A DNA stretch of 46,358 nt from Dermabacter sp. p3-SID358 (lineage in GTDB: Bacteria; Actinomycetota; Actinomycetes; Actinomycetales; Dermabacteraceae): positions 1 to 46,358 of the forward strand of contig NZ_JALXOZ010000017.1 in NCBI RefSeq assembly GCF_025147465.1, in the 5' to 3' direction. Shown here one piece after another: positions 33,270-41,916 of the stretch; positions within the stretch are counted from its first letter, which is position 1, and every line of letters starts with the position of its first letter. The translations under genes were made by a program, and so were the position numbers. Under the pieces are notes generated by a model that was not told the DNA's origin, did no database searches, and saw only the letters and a list, made by a program, of their open reading frames with translations.

Positions 33270-34049
33270 TCAGCCGAACTTACCGGAGATGTAACGCTCG
33301 GTTTCTTCCTGCGCGGGGTTGTTGAAGATCTTGGTCGTATCGTCGAACTCGATGAGCTTGCCCGGGGTGCCCGTGCCGGCGATGTTGAAGAAGCCGGTCT
33401 TGTCGGACACACGCGACGCCTGCTGCATGTTGTGGGTCACGATCACGATCGTGTACTCGGACTTAAGCTCGTGGATGAGGTCCTCAACCGCGAGGGTCGA
33501 GATCGGGTCGAGTGCCGAGCAAGGCTCGTCCATGAGGACGATGTCAGGCTTCACGGCGATCGTGCGGGCAATGCATAGACGCTGCTGCTGACCGCCTGAG
33601 AGGCCACCGCCGGGTTTGTTGAGGCGGTTCTTTACCTCTTCCCAAAGGTTTGCGCCACGAAGCGACTCCTCAACGAGTTGATCGGCCTCGCTTTTCGACA
33701 TGCGCTTGTTGTTGAGCTTCGCTCCCGCGAGCACATTCTCGGCGATCGACATCGTGGGGAACGGATTCGCCTTCTGGAACACCATACCCACGCGGCGACG
33801 AACGTTCACCGGGTCAATACCAGGGCCGTAGATGTTCTCACCGTTGATATTGACCTCGCCCTCAGCGTAGGCGCCGGGAATGACCTCGTGCATGCGGTTG
33901 AGGGTACGGAGGAACGTGGACTTGCCACAGCCCGAGGGGCCAATGAGGGCGGTGACGCTGCGCGCGTCGATCTTGACGTTGACGTCCTCAACGGCGAGAA
34001 AATCACCGTAGTAGACGTTGAGGTTCTTCACGTCGATGCTCTGTGACAT
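33270..34049 (-). CDS. pstB: Phosphate ABC transporter ATP-binding protein
   Basis: ATPase of the high-affinity phosphate importer, 259 residues, typical length. It has Walker [10 protein letters not shown], the PstB-typical [15 protein letters not shown] and [16 protein letters not shown] segments, signature [16 protein letters not shown], and Walker [21 protein letters not shown] six bases before the ATG at 34049 sets the start; six extra residues in the open frame were dropped. It is the last gene of pstSCAB and is followed by a strong hairpin. No phoU lies next to it. Confidence 0.95.
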   Translation of the reverse strand: MSQSIDVKNLNVYYGDFLAVEDVNVKIDARSVTALIGPSGCGKSTFLRTLNRMHEVIPGAYAEGEVNINGENIYGPGIDPVNVRRRVGMVFQKANPFPTMSIAENVLAGAKLNNKRMSKSEADQLVEESLRGANLWEEVKNRLNKPGGGLSGGQQQRLCIARTIAVKPDIVLMDEPCSALDPISTLAVEDLIHELKSEYTIVIVTHNMQQASRVSDKTGFFNIAGTGTPGKLIEFDDTTKIFNNPAQEETERYISGKFG

Positions 34050-34082
34050 CTTGAATCCTTTCAAAGATCAGCCTGGAAGGGC

Positions 34083-35273
34083 TCAGCGGCCGGTCTTCGG
34101 CGAGAAGTAGTAGGAGACGAAGCGGGCAAAGATGTTCAACACCATGACGATCACGATAAGCGTCAATGCTGCCGCCCACGCACGCTGATAGTTGATATCC
34201 GGGTTACACGCGAACTCTTCGCGCGTGAAGTAGTTCAGGACCTTCTCACCGTTCTTGCCACAGACGGCGTGGCCGAAGCCGTACTGCTGGTTGATGAAGG
34301 TCGGGAGCGCCATCATTCGACCCTCGAACGGGTTCGTGTTCATCATCTGGAAGGCGCCGATCGTGAACATGAGGGGCGCGGTTTCACCGATCACACGCGC
34401 GATCGCGAGGGTCACGCCGGTCGTCAGGCCCGCGATCGCAGTTCGAAGCACGACGCGCACGATCGTCAGCCACTTCGGCACACCGAGGGCGTAGGCCGCT
34501 TCGCGCAGCTCAAGCGGCACAAGGCGAATCATTTCTTCACTCGAGCGCACTACTGTGGGGATCATAAGCACCGAAAGGGCAACCGAACCCATGGCACCCA
34601 TACGAAGGCCTGCTTCGCCGGAGAGCGTCGTGAAAAGTGCGAGCGTAAACAGACCCGCGACGATCGAGGGGACGCCCGTCATAACGTCGACGAGGAACGT
34701 GATGCCCTTGCCGAGAGTCTTTCGCCAGCCCTCCTGCGCGTACTCGACGAGAAAGACCGCAGTGAGAAGGCCGATCGGGATCGAGATGATCGAGGCACCA
34801 AGCGTGATGATGAGCGTTCCAACGATCGCGTGGAGAATACCTCCGCCGTCAGCACCGCCGTTGAAGCCCTGCATATCGCCCGTGAGGAAGCCCGGTGTGA
34901 GCAAGCGCGGGCCACCCTTCGTGATGACCTCCACGAGCAGCGAGATCAGCGGGATCATCGCGGTAGCGAACGCGCCCACGAGGATGAGGGTCATAAGGCG
35001 ATCCTTGGCCCATCGCTCACCTTCGCGCACGCGCGAGTAGATGTAGCCGATGACGAGGTGCGCGAAGAAGCCGAGAACAAGGAGCGCGGGAATCGTAAAC
35101 GCGCCAGTGAGAAGAAGGAACACCGACACGACGGCGAAGGCTATGACGCCCGTGAGGACCATGTGCCACCACGGAAGGCGCCGCTCGCCCGCGTTCGCGA
35201 GACGGGTGCGCTTAGGGCCCGAACCCTTCGGGTTGAGGTTGGTCGTGTTGAGGGTTGCTGATGCTTCACTCAT
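34083..35273 (-). CDS. pstA: Phosphate ABC transporter permease PstA
   Basis: Inner-membrane permease of 396 residues, longer than the usual 280-300 because of extra N-terminal helices (about 35-120) before the binding-protein-dependent transport core. The core includes LTAVFLVEYAQEG, the EAA-like loop LREAAYALGVPKWLTIVRVVL and IGETAPLMFTIGAF. GGGGGA lies seven bases before the ATG at 35273. It starts 11 bases after the pstC stop. With PstC it forms the channel through which phosphate is moved by PstB hydrolysing ATP. Confidence 0.94.
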   Translation of the reverse strand: MSEASATLNTTNLNPKGSGPKRTRLANAGERRLPWWHMVLTGVIAFAVVSVFLLLTGAFTIPALLVLGFFAHLVIGYIYSRVREGERWAKDRLMTLILVGAFATAMIPLISLLVEVITKGGPRLLTPGFLTGDMQGFNGGADGGGILHAIVGTLIITLGASIISIPIGLLTAVFLVEYAQEGWRKTLGKGITFLVDVMTGVPSIVAGLFTLALFTTLSGEAGLRMGAMGSVALSVLMIPTVVRSSEEMIRLVPLELREAAYALGVPKWLTIVRVVLRTAIAGLTTGVTLAIARVIGETAPLMFTIGAFQMMNTNPFEGRMMALPTFINQQYGFGHAVCGKNGEKVLNYFTREEFACNPDINYQRAWAAALTLIVIVMVLNIFARFVSYYFSPKTGR

Positions 35274-35284
35274 TGCTGATCCCC

Positions 35285-36283
35285 CTACTTCTTCCGTGCG
35301 CTAGCGGCCACGATCCAGCGGGCAAGCGCGTTGATGACGAACGTGATGAGGAACAGGACGAGGCCCGCGAAGATGAGCTTCGACATGTCGATGCCGGTCG
35401 ACTCGGCATTCTGCGAGGCGATGTACGAGGCAATCGTCATGTGCCTGCCGACCTCGAGGAGATGCAACGAGTAAGTGAAGCCGGGGCTGAGCACCATGAG
35501 AACCGCCATCGTTTCACCGAGCGCGCGGCCAAGGCCAAGCATGCAGGCCGAAACGACACCGTTGCGGCCGAAGGGGAGCACGACCATGCGCACCATTTCC
35601 CACTTAGTGGCGCCAAGACCGATCGCCGCTTCTTCTTGCGCTCCCGGTGCCTGGAGGAACACCTCGCGGCTCACCGCTGTGATGATCGGGAGAATCATCA
35701 CCGCGAGCACGATTGCGGCGGTCATAACGTTGCGCATGGGAGCATGCGGGTTCCCCTGGAAAAACGGAATCCAGGAGGTAAGCGGACTCGTATTGAGGAA
35801 GGTATAGAGCGGCTGCATGAGCGGCACCAGCCACACGCCACCCCACAGACCGAAGACAACCGACGGCACGGCCGCGAGAAGGTCGATGACGTACCCGATC
35901 GGGGTCGCAAGCTTGCGTGGGGCGTAGTGCGAGATAAACAGCGCGATTCCCACGGCGACGGGCGCTGCAATGATGAGGGCGAGCAGCGAAGCGAGCACCG
36001 TACCGAACACGAGCGGCCCCACGAACTCGAAAATGTTCTGCGTGCCACCGTTGGTGGGAATCGCGTTCCAATTTTCAATCGCCGGCAGCGACTGGATAAG
36101 AAGGAAGATGAAGATTGCCGCGAGCACGGCAAAGATGATGAGGCCAGAGCCGACACTGAGCGACGAGAAGATCGCGTCCCCAGGACGCGCACCGGAGCTC
36201 TTGAAGCTCTCGTTCTTTTCATTGCCCGGAGGTTGGGGGGCGCCCTTGGCGGGAGTGCTGTTTTCGGCAGCCGCTGTGCTCAC
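35285..36283 (-). CDS. pstC: Phosphate ABC transporter permease PstC
   Basis: Permease of 332 residues from the GTG at 36283, chosen because GAGGAG lies seven bases before it; a GTG five codons earlier overlaps that site. Six core helices are evident, with FVGPLVFGTVLASLLALII, LLAAVPSVVFGLWG and the EAA loop AQEEAAIGLGATKWEMVRMVVLP. GRALGETMAVLMV is the conserved C-terminal segment. It pairs with PstA. The 105-base gap back to pstS holds a terminator-like hairpin that probably lowers pstCAB expression relative to pstS. Confidence 0.94.
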   Translation of the reverse strand: MSTAAAENSTPAKGAPQPPGNEKNESFKSSGARPGDAIFSSLSVGSGLIIFAVLAAIFIFLLIQSLPAIENWNAIPTNGGTQNIFEFVGPLVFGTVLASLLALIIAAPVAVGIALFISHYAPRKLATPIGYVIDLLAAVPSVVFGLWGGVWLVPLMQPLYTFLNTSPLTSWIPFFQGNPHAPMRNVMTAAIVLAVMILPIITAVSREVFLQAPGAQEEAAIGLGATKWEMVRMVVLPFGRNGVVSACMLGLGRALGETMAVLMVLSPGFTYSLHLLEVGRHMTIASYIASQNAESTGIDMSKLIFAGLVLFLITFVINALARWIVAASARKK

Positions 36284-36318
36284 GCGCACGCTCCTCACAG
36301 TAGGGGTGGAATGTTCTC

Positions 36319-36361
36319 AAAAAGAAGTGCGCCGCCGAACCTGGTGGGCTCGGCGGCGCAC
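36319..36361 (-). terminator. Intra-operon terminator/attenuator between pstS and pstC
   Basis: A perfect 12-base stem (36327-36338 with 36350-36361) and 11-base loop. On the minus strand it is followed by TTCTTTTTGAG. It lies 28 bases after the pstS stop. Partial termination here would make the binding protein more abundant than the membrane complex, a common layout for ABC importers. Confidence 0.85.
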
Positions 36362-36388
36362 CGTTACGCCTTAGGCGTCAAGTGCAGA

Positions 36389-37510
36389 TTACTTCTCAGC
36401 CTTGATCGAATCGATCGACTTCTGAGCGTCCTCACGGATCTTGTCCGAGATGGGGGCCGAGCCGGCGGCCTGAGCCGCGTCATTCTGGCCCTGCTCCGAG
36501 ATGACGTAGGAAGCGTAGGCCTTCACGAGGTCGGCATCTTCCTGGTTCTCGTAGGTGTCACACATGACCATGTAGGACACGAGGACGATCGGGTAGGAGC
36601 CCGACTCGGTCGTGTCGCGAGCGAGGTCGAGGGCGAGGTCCTTTTCACCGCGGCCTTCAGCCTTGGGCGAAACCTCAACGGCCTTGGCAGCAGCCTCGGC
36701 GCTGTAACCAACGTACTCCTCGCCAACCTTGATCTTGGCGGTGCCGAGGTCGCCAGCCTTCGAGGCATCGGCGTAGCCGATCGTGCCCTGGCCACCCTGA
36801 ACGGTGTTGATGAGGCCCGAGGTCTTCTCGCCCGACTGGCCTCCATCCTCGAACCAGGTCTCGATAGCGCCGTGCTTCCACGAATCGGGAGCGGCAGCAG
36901 CGAGGTACTCGGTGAAGTTCTCGGTGGTGCCCGACTTGTCCGAACGGTGCACGGGAACGATGTCGGTGTCGGGGAGCTCAACATCGGGGTTGTCGGCCTT
37001 AATGGCTTCGTCGTTCCACTTGGTGATGTCGCCGGCGAAGATCTTCGCGAGGGTATCGGGCGAGAGCTGGAGATCGTCGACACCTTCGAGGTTGTAGACA
37101 ACCGCGATCGGGGAGATGTAGACGGGGATGTCGAAGGCCTCGCCACCGAAGCAGCGATCCTTGGACTTCTCAACCTCTTCGTCCTTGAGGTAGGCATCCG
37201 AGCCAGCGAAGTTGGTAGCGGCAGCGAGGAACTGCTCGCGGCCCTTGCCCGAGCCGACGGCGTCGTAGGTCACCGTGGCACCCGAGTTCTGAGCCATGAA
37301 GCCACCGATGAAGGCGCCCTGCGCGTCTTCCATCGAGGAGGCGCCGGCGCCGGCAAGGGTGCCCTTGACGTCAGCGGGAGCGGCCGCCGAGCCGCCGTCC
37401 GAGCTGTTGCTCGAGCCATTCTCAGCGGAGTCGCCACCGCAAGCAGCGAGGGCGAAGGCGCCGGCGAGGCCAAGGGCGGTAGCGGAAACGAACTTCTTCT
37501 TGAGGTTCAC
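36389..37510 (-). CDS. pstS: Phosphate-binding lipoprotein PstS
   Basis: Lipid-anchored periplasmic-type phosphate receptor of 373 residues. The signal peptide begins NLKKKFVSATALGLAG and ends in the lipobox LAAC, with Cys at about residue 24. A Ser/Gly-rich linker follows. Phosphate-ligand segments characteristic of PstS are visible: GAGASSMEDAQGAF, GSGKGREQF and HRSDKSGTTENFTEYL. It starts with GTG at 37510, with AAAGGA six bases upstream. A short hairpin (37524-37538) lies in the leader just before the ribosome site. A PHO-box-like direct repeat lies about 95 bases upstream, so phosphate-starvation control by PhoP is likely. Confidence 0.95.
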   Translation of the reverse strand: MNLKKKFVSATALGLAGAFALAACGGDSAENGSSNSSDGGSAAAPADVKGTLAGAGASSMEDAQGAFIGGFMAQNSGATVTYDAVGSGKGREQFLAAATNFAGSDAYLKDEEVEKSKDRCFGGEAFDIPVYISPIAVVYNLEGVDDLQLSPDTLAKIFAGDITKWNDEAIKADNPDVELPDTDIVPVHRSDKSGTTENFTEYLAAAAPDSWKHGAIETWFEDGGQSGEKTSGLINTVQGGQGTIGYADASKAGDLGTAKIKVGEEYVGYSAEAAAKAVEVSPKAEGRGEKDLALDLARDTTESGSYPIVLVSYMVMCDTYENQEDADLVKAYASYVISEQGQNDAAQAAGSAPISDKIREDAQKSIDSIKAEK

Positions 37511-37604
37511 GAGTGTCCTTTCGAGGCTCTTCGAGCCTGGGATACGGGTCGTAAGTGGACATCAACGAAGGTAGAAGCCGGAAGTGAAGGCCCGAGTATT
37601 CCCA

Positions 37605-37622
37605 GGTGAACAAAAGGTGAAC
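37605..37622 (-). promoter_or_regulatory. PHO box (PhoP direct repeat) upstream of pstS
   Basis: On the minus strand GTTCACC occurs twice, at 37622-37616 and 37611-37605, separated by TTTT, giving an exact 11-base period. This matches the actinobacterial PhoP binding unit, which is an 11-base direct repeat with a GTTCACC core. Its position about 95 bases before the pstS start fits an activator site. Related GTTCAG words at 37654 and 37671 may extend the region. Confidence 0.85.
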
Positions 37623-37737
37623 TCATGCAAGAATTTCTGAGCAATCAGCCTGAGTTCAGACATATAGCCAGTTCAGCAAGTCTTTTTGGCCGGATTGGCG
37701 ACAGTGAAACGTGTGGCACATCACCGTTGCGGCGATC

Positions 37738-38673
37738 CTAGCCAATATTGGGGAGGTGCCTTTCCACGTCCACGATGCGGCCTCGCTCACTCGTATGGAG
37801 CACGAGCATCTCCCCCGGTGCGAGATACGGGTTCTCACGAGGCAGCTTCCCCCGCGCGTCTTTCGTACAGGCATGCCGCGCCACCGCGATAATCGTGGGA
37901 AGCACTGGTCGATGCGTACACACGACTGTTCGCGCCGCCTCAGCGATCGCTCGTTCCATGACCGCGGCCGCACGCGCGGGCCGCTTTGCGTGCGCGTGCT
38001 CGGTGAGCTCCGGCTTTTCGACGATGTCGATCCCGCCTTCGAGGGCGAACGGCTCGATCGTCTCGAGGCAGCGGCGCCACGGCGAGGTCACGACGGTTTT
38101 CGGAGCATACGCGGCTAGGAGGGGCGGCAGCGCAGCAGCCTGCTTGCGACCCTTTCGTCGAAGGGGTCGAGTCTTTTCGTCACCCTTGCGCCACTTCGCA
38201 CGCGATTGGGCTGCCGCATGCCGCTGCACGATCACCGGGGTTGTGCAGAGCTCGCCACCATCGGCAAATTCGAGCACTCGCTTGAGCAGATCACGGTCAG
38301 ACGCCCGCGTGAGAACGTGCCGCGCTTTTGAGGCGTCAACCCACTCGACCTTGTCGATTTCCTTGGGGTTCTTTGGGCCCGGACCGGTTTGCGCACGTAC
38401 CCTCGCAACCCAGTAGCGCACCGTTTTGTGGCGGCCATGGGTGCGGTAGTCGACCGTAGGAAGAGGGCGATCGAGGCGAACCCGATACCCGGTCTCTTCT
38501 TCAACTTCCCGAACTGCCGCAGCGACGAACGATTCGCCCGCCTCGAGCTTCCCCTTTGGAATCGACCAGTCGTCATATTTGGGGCGGTGCACGAGGAGAA
38601 CCTGAAGCCTCTCGTGCTTTTCACGCCAGACGAGGGCACCCGCAGCGAGGATCGGGGACTGTTCGCGTGCCAC
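37738..38673 (-). CDS. NUDIX hydrolase fused to a histidine phosphatase domain (MutT1-like)
   Basis: Two-domain protein of 311 residues. The N-terminal NUDIX box is complete at residues 41-63, with GKLEAGESF, then REVEEETGY. The C-terminal half is a histidine-phosphatase-like domain with the phospho-His motif QRHAAAQ (His152), SPWRRCLET and a second histidine in VVCTHRP. Mycobacterial MutT1 has the same architecture and hydrolyses 8-oxo-GTP, 8-oxo-dGTP and diadenosine polyphosphates, so nucleotide sanitation is the best guess. It starts with GTG, with GGAG nine bases upstream. It lies upstream of the pst operon, with the PHO box in between. Confidence 0.88.
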   Translation of the reverse strand: MAREQSPILAAGALVWREKHERLQVLLVHRPKYDDWSIPKGKLEAGESFVAAAVREVEEETGYRVRLDRPLPTVDYRTHGRHKTVRYWVARVRAQTGPGPKNPKEIDKVEWVDASKARHVLTRASDRDLLKRVLEFADGGELCTTPVIVQRHAAAQSRAKWRKGDEKTRPLRRKGRKQAAALPPLLAAYAPKTVVTSPWRRCLETIEPFALEGGIDIVEKPELTEHAHAKRPARAAAVMERAIAEAARTVVCTHRPVLPTIIAVARHACTKDARGKLPRENPYLAPGEMLVLHTSERGRIVDVERHLPNIG

Positions 38674-38803
38674 GGGGTTAACTCTCCTCGGAACGACAGC
38701 TCAGGGCCGCCCCCAGTGTAGTACGCCCCTCCTACGTGCTTTTCACGCTGAATGCCCCGTAAACTTTCATGAGGCGTAATCGATACGAACGATTGGTTGA
38801 TGT

Positions 38804-39607
38804 ATGACAACGAGTGAGCGGGCACCCCTCACGGGCGCGTGTGCACTCGCGCTCGCCACCGCCATGGCACTTCCCGCGTTCAACGATCCGGCCCTCGCGG
38901 GAATCTTGGCCCTGCTCGTTGGGCTTTTGTGCATAAGTTGGCCACAAGTTCTCGAGCTCCCGAGCCGCGTGGGCAGCGGCATCATCATGGCGCTTTCGGG
39001 CCTCGGTTCACTCGGCATCGCCCTCGCGTTCGGCACGACGGGCCTCACAACGAAACTCGTCATTATCATTGCTGTCGCGCTCTTCTTGAGTTTCGCTCAC
39101 GAAATGCTGCGGCAAGAGCGCTCGCGCCTCACACTGTCGATTTCCGGAACAGCGAGTGGCGCTCTTATTACGACTCTGTCTGTAACCTGGCTGAAATGCT
39201 GGGCTCTCGCCTCGGCCAACGGGCCGGCAAGCGTCGGATTCCTTCTCACGATGACCATGGGGCTTGCACTCGGGACCCTGTGCCTGGCGCTCCCGCTCCC
39301 CTCCGCAGCGCGCGTGAGTTTCGCGCTCACCCTTAGCGCGCTCACTTCGGGTTTTCTCGCGTGGGCATTGAATTATCCGCTCGCGATCATCACGATGTCC
39401 GCTGTCGCAGGCATAGTTCTGTGCACGGCCGCGCTTTTCGTGTTTTTCCTGCTTTCGCGCGTAATCGGTGCCGCTCACCCGGTGCAGTCGCTCGCAGTCG
39501 CAATCGCCCCCATCGCACTAACGGGCATTCTTGCGCTCCTCTTTCTCGAAGTTGCCCTTAGCTACGTTCCCACCGATCTCGGGCTCACCGTCATCCCACG
39601 CACGTGA
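38804..39607 (+). CDS. Unknown polytopic membrane protein
   Basis: Protein of 267 residues made almost wholly of hydrophobic helices, about eight by eye, with very short loops and few charges (one cluster LRQERSR near residue 105). I do not recognise a family. There is no signal peptide beyond the first helix and no catalytic motif. The ATG at 38804 has no clear ribosome site, so the transcript may be leaderless or the start slightly different. It is divergent from the NUDIX gene and lies 82 bases before the nitrobindin-like gene, which has its own ribosome site. It also carries one copy of the 13-base repeated word. Confidence 0.7.
   Translation: MTTSERAPLTGACALALATAMALPAFNDPALAGILALLVGLLCISWPQVLELPSRVGSGIIMALSGLGSLGIALAFGTTGLTTKLVIIIAVALFLSFAHEMLRQERSRLTLSISGTASGALITTLSVTWLKCWALASANGPASVGFLLTMTMGLALGTLCLALPLPSAARVSFALTLSALTSGFLAWALNYPLAIITMSAVAGIVLCTAALFVFFLLSRVIGAAHPVQSLAVAIAPIALTGILALLFLEVALSYVPTDLGLTVIPRT
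39226..39238 (+). repeat. Copy of 13-base word GGCAAGCGTCGGA
   Basis: Exact copy inside the unknown membrane protein gene (encoding part of PASVGF), followed by TTCCTTC. Confidence 0.55.
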
Positions 39608-39689
39608 GTGGGAGTCCCGCGAAGGAATACTCACGCCGTACCCAGCGTTAAAGAAGAGTTCCTTCACCAATACCCACCAGGGAGATTCC

Positions 39690-40370
39690 GTGCCGATTGT
39701 CATCGATGAGAACCTCGATCCGTCGCTCTACCCGCTCGCGTGGCTCGTGGGTGCGTGGAAGGGCACAGGCGCCGTGCAGCTCAAGGGCGAAAGCGGACAG
39801 GACGTTGGTCGGAGGATCGAACAGCGCCTCAGTGTAGCCCCGGATTCCACGGGAGGGCTCACGTGGACGATGCGCACGTGGGTACTCGACTCGCCCGCGC
39901 CCGAACCGCCCACATCGGCTTTCTACGAGAAAACTGAAGGGGGGTCCGACGCTTCTTCGACGACAGACGATGCCGAAATCGTTCGCGAGCTTCTTCTCGA
40001 AGAGAGGGGGACGTGGCGCACAACTGGCGTGCTCCCCGGCCAAGACGAAGAAGCAGCGAAGAATGCGAAACCGGGGAGTCCCGAAAGCTATCTTTCGCAC
40101 GGAGTGACCCTCACGATACAGCGTAGAGGCGCATTTGGCGATACGCCCGCCGAACACTGGACGGGCGAAGTCCGAGGGCCCCGCATCCAAGTCGCGACCC
40201 AGGACCTTGCTTCACAAGCCGGCGCCGACTCGTACGGTGCTCGCATGTTTGGGCTCGTGGGCGGGCGGCTCATGTGGCTTCAAGAGGTCGGCTCGTCCCT
40301 CACGACCTTGCGTCCCTACCTTTCGGTTGAACTCGACCGCGCCGCGAACGAGGATGGTGGCGAAGCGTGA
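39690..40370 (+). CDS. Nitrobindin-like beta-barrel protein (peroxynitrite isomerase family)
   Basis: Protein of 226 residues from a GTG at 39690 with GGGAG six bases upstream; the longer frame to 39531 overlaps the preceding gene. The family motif GxWxGxG is present as GAWKGTG (residues 21-27), and YGARMFGLVGGRLMWLQEV fits the C-terminal barrel strands. Nitrobindins bind heme and isomerise peroxynitrite to nitrate. The proximal heme ligand in the family is a His close to the C-terminus, in a PHLxxxL-like context; here the matching segment is RPYLSVEL with Tyr210. Heme binding may thus be altered or lost. It is longer than the usual 160-200 residues because of an acidic insertion (about 80-140). 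Its stop overlaps the next gene's GTG. Confidence 0.82.
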   Translation: MPIVIDENLDPSLYPLAWLVGAWKGTGAVQLKGESGQDVGRRIEQRLSVAPDSTGGLTWTMRTWVLDSPAPEPPTSAFYEKTEGGSDASSTTDDAEIVRELLLEERGTWRTTGVLPGQDEEAAKNAKPGSPESYLSHGVTLTIQRRGAFGDTPAEHWTGEVRGPRIQVATQDLASQAGADSYGARMFGLVGGRLMWLQEVGSSLTTLRPYLSVELDRAANEDGGEA

Positions 40371-41461
40371 GCCCCGCTCCGCTCATCACTCACCGCGCAA
40401 TCCACGAGGAGTCGGGCCCGGACGCCGCGGTTCCCGCGCATTACGGCGCCCCCATACGCGAGCAGCGCCGTCTTATCGCAGGCGAAGCCGCCGTGGACCT
40501 CGCCCACCTCGAGATACTCGAAGTGCGCGGTGCTGACCGCGCATCATGGCTCACGACAGTCACGTCCCAGGTGTTCTCTGACCGCTGCGAGGGGGACTCG
40601 TTCGAGGCGTGCGTATTGAGCCCACAGGGACGCGTCGAATCATTCGTTCACGTGGCAACGGGGCCCGAGTCGTTCTTCCTTGTGACAGATCCCGAAACAC
40701 GCGAAAATCTCCGCGCCTACCTCGCGCTCATGACGTTCGCGAACCGCATCGAACTCTTCGAGCGCGACGACCTCCATGCATTCGGCTCGTGTGCACCGCT
40801 CGCCGAAGTATTTGGCGAAGGGTTTCCCGCTCCAGTCGCCGTGTGGAGCCAGTCGTGGCCCGAGGTCGCCCCCGGTGGTGTCGCCTACGGCCCCGATCCG
40901 GAGTTTCCCGAGCCGTGGCATCTCACGCTTGTAAGCGATGCCGAGCTTCGCACTCCCGACGCACCCTGGCGGAAACCCGAGCTTTTCGCGGGCCTCTGGG
41001 CAGCCGAAGCAGTGCGAATCGTGAACCACAGGCCACGCCTCGCGAACGAGGTCGACGAGAAAACCATCCCGCACGAACTCGACCTCCTGCGCACCGCCGT
41101 TCACACGCAAAAGGGCTGCTATCGTGGCCAGGAGACGGTCGCGAAGGTCCTCAACCTCGGCCAACCGCCGAGGCGCCTCGTACGTCTCCACCTCGACGGC
41201 TCCCAGGACCTACCCGCCCCCGTGGGCGCGGAAGTTTTCTTCGGCGCTAAGAAGGTAGGCACGCTCACGTCAAGTGCGCTCCATGCCGACGAAGGCCCGG
41301 TCGCCCTTGCTGTTATAAAGCGCGCGGTGCCTCACGATGCAGCGCTCATTGTGGCCTTTGAGGTCGGTGAGGCGAGCGTGAAACTCGACGCCTCACAGGT
41401 CACGATCGTGACCGAGCGTGACCATGGTGAGAGGCCGAAAGCGGCCCAACTTCGCAGGTAG
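40367..41461 (+). CDS. ygfZ: YgfZ/GcvT-domain folate-binding protein
   Basis: Folate-dependent protein of 364 residues of the YgfZ family, which supports repair or assembly of certain Fe-S enzymes. The hallmark motif KGCYRGQE lies at about residues 249-256, with the reactive Cys. An N-terminal GcvT-like fold with LEILEVRGADRASWLTTVTSQ and SPQGRVESFVHV is clear. The GTG at 40367 overlaps the nitrobindin-like stop (GTGA), so translation is coupled. This pairing with a nitrobindin-like gene suggests both serve redox or nitrosative protection; that is inference. Confidence 0.9.
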   Translation: MSPAPLITHRAIHEESGPDAAVPAHYGAPIREQRRLIAGEAAVDLAHLEILEVRGADRASWLTTVTSQVFSDRCEGDSFEACVLSPQGRVESFVHVATGPESFFLVTDPETRENLRAYLALMTFANRIELFERDDLHAFGSCAPLAEVFGEGFPAPVAVWSQSWPEVAPGGVAYGPDPEFPEPWHLTLVSDAELRTPDAPWRKPELFAGLWAAEAVRIVNHRPRLANEVDEKTIPHELDLLRTAVHTQKGCYRGQETVAKVLNLGQPPRRLVRLHLDGSQDLPAPVGAEVFFGAKKVGTLTSSALHADEGPVALAVIKRAVPHDAALIVAFEVGEASVKLDASQVTIVTERDHGERPKAAQLRR

Positions 41462-41478
41462 TCAGGAGGAGTCCCCAC

Positions 41479-41916
41479 GTGGACGAGGAGTGGAAGTCCC
41501 GCAAGGCGGAGATTTTCGAAGTCCAAGAACGTAATCTGCGCCGTGCCGCGCGCGAGGAACACGAAAAGGCCACGGCGATCATCCTTAAGGGTATTGCGCG
41601 CTTTCGCGAGGCCGGCATCGACCCCCATCCTTTGCGTGCACTCCCCTACAGGGGTTCGCGTCCCGTAAAAACCACCCATGTCGGCTGGTACTTGAAGTCC
41701 GATCGCACGGTCGGCATCGACACCGAGGGGAACTACTACATTCTCTCCGCCCCGGGCGATCTTGTGACTCGGCTGAAAGGCGCGACGCTCGAACCTAAGA
41801 GCGCACCCCTCATCGTGGGTCGCGGGGGCCGAGACGGCGAATGGTTCGAGATCGATAAGCTCCTCGAACTGCGCCTTCGCGAACCCGTTGCCCCGGCAAG
41901 GAGGCCGACGGCGTGA
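41479..41916 (+). CDS. Hypothetical protein, 145 residues
   Basis: Small soluble protein that I cannot assign. The N-terminal third is a charged helix, likely coiled coil (about residues 1-45, rich in Glu/Arg/Lys). The rest looks like a compact alpha/beta domain with THVGWYLKSDRTVGIDTEG, YYILSAPGD and a final helix containing EWFEIDKLLELRLRE. No Cys is present. The start is GTG at 41479 with a strong GGAGGA seven bases upstream. It lies 17 bases after ygfZ, and its stop overlaps the start of the FUSC gene, so it is surely expressed with them. Confidence 0.8.
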   Translation: MDEEWKSRKAEIFEVQERNLRRAAREEHEKATAIILKGIARFREAGIDPHPLRALPYRGSRPVKTTHVGWYLKSDRTVGIDTEGNYYILSAPGDLVTRLKGATLEPKSAPLIVGRGGRDGEWFEIDKLLELRLREPVAPARRPTA

